Shown one piece after another: positions 6,522-8,043 of a DNA stretch of 8,043 nucleotides. The stretch is from positions 1 to 8,043 of the forward strand of contig JACFNW010000082.1 of NCBI GenBank assembly GCA_019454665.1. The letters are read 5' to 3'. The DNA is from Fimbriimonadaceae bacterium. GTDB lineage: Bacteria; Armatimonadota; Fimbriimonadia; Fimbriimonadales; Fimbriimonadaceae. Position numbers and translations under genes: made by a program. The notes beneath the pieces are model-generated. The model made no database searches, was not told where the DNA came from, and saw only the letters and a program-made list of their open reading frames with translations. The first letter of the stretch is position 1, and each line of letters opens with the position of its first letter.

Positions 6522-7916
6522 ATGTCGGCCCCCGACCTCGACCGCTTGCGCGCATGGTTGCGCGACCACGAATCCGAACTCCTGAACGACACGCTCGCGA
6601 TGCTCCGCATCCCTTCCATCGAAGGGCCCGCCGAGCCCAACGCGCCTTTCGGCGCAGAGAACCGGCGCGCCCTCGACCTCGCTCTCAAGATGACCGAGTC
6701 GTGGGGGTTCCGCACCAAGGACCTCGAAGGCTACTGCGGGTGGGCCGAGTTCGGCAGCGGCGAAAAGCTCATCGTCTCGCTGGGCCACCTGGACGTGGTG
6801 CCCGTGGGTCCGGGCTGGAAGCACGAGCCGTTCGGCGCAGAGATCGACGAAGGCTACATCTATTGCCGCGGCGCGGAGGACGACAAGGGTCCGACGATGG
6901 CCGCAGCCTACGCCGCCCGGGCGATCAAGGAGTGCTTCCCCGAACTCGGCGCGCGCGTCCGGCTGGTGTTCGGCTGCAACGAGGAATCCGGCTTCAAGTG
7001 CGTCGAACGGTACAACCAGACCGAAGAGCCGCCCACGTTCGGGGTCGCGCCCGACTCGGGGTGGCCGCTCTACCACGCCGAGAAGGGCATCGCCAACATC
7101 GTGGTGCGCGGCACGCTGCCGACGGGCGGGTTCGCGTTGCGTTCGGTGGAAGGCGGGCAACGCCCCAACATCGTCATTGATCGCTGCAACGCTCGCGTGA
7201 GCGTTTCCGCCGAAGCGCGGGCCGAGGTCGAGGCCGCCCTCGCCGATGCGTGGGACCGCAACGTCGAATGGCGCTGGGAAGGCGACGACCTGGTGGTCGA
7301 GGCCATCGGCAAAGCCGCCCACGGCTCGGTGCCCTACCGGGGCGATTCGGCTGCGATCCGCGCGTTCCGCTTCCTGCTCAGCCTCGCGCCTCTGGCCGAT
7401 CGGGCGTTCTACAGCGAACTGTTCGAGCTGGCCCACATCGGCGGCAACGGACTCGGCATCTCGGTCAGCGACGACGTTAGCCGCGACCTGACGTGCAACT
7501 TAGGCATCGTTTCGACCATCGCCGACCAGGTCGAACTGCTGTTCAACATCCGCTATCCCGTCAAGTTCTCGGGCGAGCAGATCCGCCAGATGGCGGAGGC
7601 CTCGCTGGCCGCGCGCAAGTGCGGATTCGAGATGGTCCAGTTCACCGACAGCCCGCCGCTCTACTTCCCTCTCGATCATCCCCTGGTCCGGACCATTCTG
7701 CAGGTGACCGAAGAGGAACTCGGGCCTGGGCAGGTGCCGGGCGTGATGGGCGGCGGCACCTACGCGCGCGCCGTACCCAACACGGTGAGCATCGGGACGG
7801 GTTGGGACGGCGACGGCCCCGCCCACGAAAACGACGAGCGGCTCAAGGTCGAGCACTTGTTCAAGATGAGCCGCATCTATGCGCACATCCTGTACAAGCT
7901 GGCGACCGAGGCGTAG
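6522..7916 (+). CDS. pepV: M20 family metallodipeptidase (PepV/Sapep type)
   Basis: This 464-residue protein matches the length and motif order of PepV, a cytoplasmic zinc or manganese dipeptidase that degrades dipeptides. The co-catalytic metal site looks complete: H89 and D91 in GHLDVVPVG, bridging D120 in GAEDDKGPTMAA, the general base E154 and ligand E155 in NEESGF, D178 in APDSGWPLYHAEKG, and H435 in GPAHENDE. H267 in KAAHGSVPYRG is the lid-domain His that binds substrate in this family. The HAEKG and DDKGPT blocks favour PepV over DapE, ArgE or PepT. The ATG at 6522 gives MSAPDLDRLRAWLRDH, a normal N-terminus; the frame stays open far upstream, but that part is antisense to galK and Arg/Gly/Ala-rich without family motifs. 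No Shine-Dalgarno site is seen at normal distance; a TAACCT box lies seven bases upstream. A related amino-acid or acyl-amino-acid hydrolase cannot be excluded. Confidence 0.93.
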   Translation: MSAPDLDRLRAWLRDHESELLNDTLAMLRIPSIEGPAEPNAPFGAENRRALDLALKMTESWGFRTKDLEGYCGWAEFGSGEKLIVSLGHLDVVPVGPGWKHEPFGAEIDEGYIYCRGAEDDKGPTMAAAYAARAIKECFPELGARVRLVFGCNEESGFKCVERYNQTEEPPTFGVAPDSGWPLYHAEKGIANIVVRGTLPTGGFALRSVEGGQRPNIVIDRCNARVSVSAEARAEVEAALADAWDRNVEWRWEGDDLVVEAIGKAAHGSVPYRGDSAAIRAFRFLLSLAPLADRAFYSELFELAHIGGNGLGISVSDDVSRDLTCNLGIVSTIADQVELLFNIRYPVKFSGEQIRQMAEASLAARKCGFEMVQFTDSPPLYFPLDHPLVRTILQVTEEELGPGQVPGVMGGGTYARAVPNTVSIGTGWDGDGPAHENDERLKVEHLFKMSRIYAHILYKLATEA

Positions 7917-8043
7917 CCTCACTGTCAGGCGGGCGTATGGCAAGTGGTCCGCATGTGGTTTGCAGGTGGTAGGCAAGTCGTTCCCGGGGTCGGACCAGGA
8001 GTGCTCGGGGGTGCCACGGTCTGCGCGGCTCGTCTTGGCTTCG
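7917..8043. other. Non-coding tail after the M20 gene
   Basis: No supported coding region is visible in these 127 bases. A short hairpin GCCT-7-AGGC (7916-7930) follows the M20 stop but has only four pairs and no T tract, so I do not call it a terminator. After the 11-bp array, the stretch 7983-8043 stays open in at least one plus frame (VVPGVGPGVLGGATVCAARL) to the window edge. No start signal or family motif supports it as a gene. It may be the edge of an interspersed repeat or a regulatory region of a gene beyond the window. Confidence 0.4.
7939..7982. repeat. Four tandem 11-bp units (iteron-like)
   Basis: Four contiguous units of exactly 11 bases read GGCAAGTGGTC, CGCATGTGGTT, TGCAGGTGGTA and GGCAAGTCGTT. 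The shared core is GCANGTGGT. The first three units match it perfectly and the fourth has one change (G to C at unit position 8). The flanking 11-mers on either side do not fit. The array starts 23 bases after the M20 stop. The 11-bp period is not a multiple of three, so protein repeats do not explain it, and it is close to one helical turn, placing every unit on the same face of the DNA. Confidence 0.65.

Noticed and set aside
6456..7436. Minus-strand extension upstream of galK (apparent 705-residue protein)
   Set aside because: It is antisense to the M20 gene, with no recognisable motifs. Galactokinase N-termini start about where the ATG at 6455 lies.
7916..7930. Hairpin GCCT-7-AGGC after the M20 stop as a terminator
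   Set aside because: The stem is only four pairs and no T tract follows.
7500..7976. Minus-strand open frame of 158 codons starting within the 11-bp array
   Set aside because: It lies almost entirely antisense to the C-terminal part of the M20 gene, which carries the metal ligand H435 and family motifs. No motif or start signal supports the antisense frame.

Overview
This is a gene-dense, high-GC bacterial window of ordinary chromosomal character. All six coding regions use the strongly G/C-biased third codon positions typical of such genomes, and this produces long spurious antisense reading frames. No rRNA, tRNA, CRISPR array, integrase or transposase is visible. The taxon cannot be fixed from the sequence. 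High GC, few Shine-Dalgarno sites and -10-like TANNNT boxes close to several start codons would suit a lineage that uses leaderless mRNAs; Armatimonadota/Fimbriimonadia is a guess only.

Layout. At the left edge, the first 27 codons of a minus-strand glutamine amidotransferase (trpG/pabA type) run out of the window (1-81). A 72-base divergent promoter region separates it from a plus-strand ABC-F ATPase (154-2064), a ribosome-associated translation factor with two intact nucleotide-binding domains. A 98-base gap holding a conspicuous 13-bp imperfect stem-loop leads into a plus-strand clan GH-A-like glycoside hydrolase with an N-terminal DUF5060-like beta domain (2163-4139). This gene converges, with only 4 bases between stop codons, on a minus-strand two-gene operon: galactokinase galK (6455-5319) followed by an MFS transporter (5322-4144). 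The MFS gene starts on a TTG that overlaps the galK stop as TTGA. Divergent from galK is a plus-strand PepV-type M20 metallodipeptidase (6522-7916). The last 127 bases are non-coding and contain four tandem 11-bp units.

How the genes fit together. The glycoside hydrolase, galactokinase and MFS transporter could form a small carbohydrate-use neighbourhood: glycan cleavage, uptake, and entry of galactose into the Leloir pathway. Only galK and the MFS gene are actually linked as an operon; the rest is inferred from proximity. The ABC-F, TrpG/PabA and M20 genes are housekeeping or nutrient-handling neighbours.

I do not see a convincing new multi-gene system. The most unexplained signals are the 11-bp iterons at 7939-7982, the stem-loop at 2088-2128, and the recurring TANNNT boxes just upstream of start codons.
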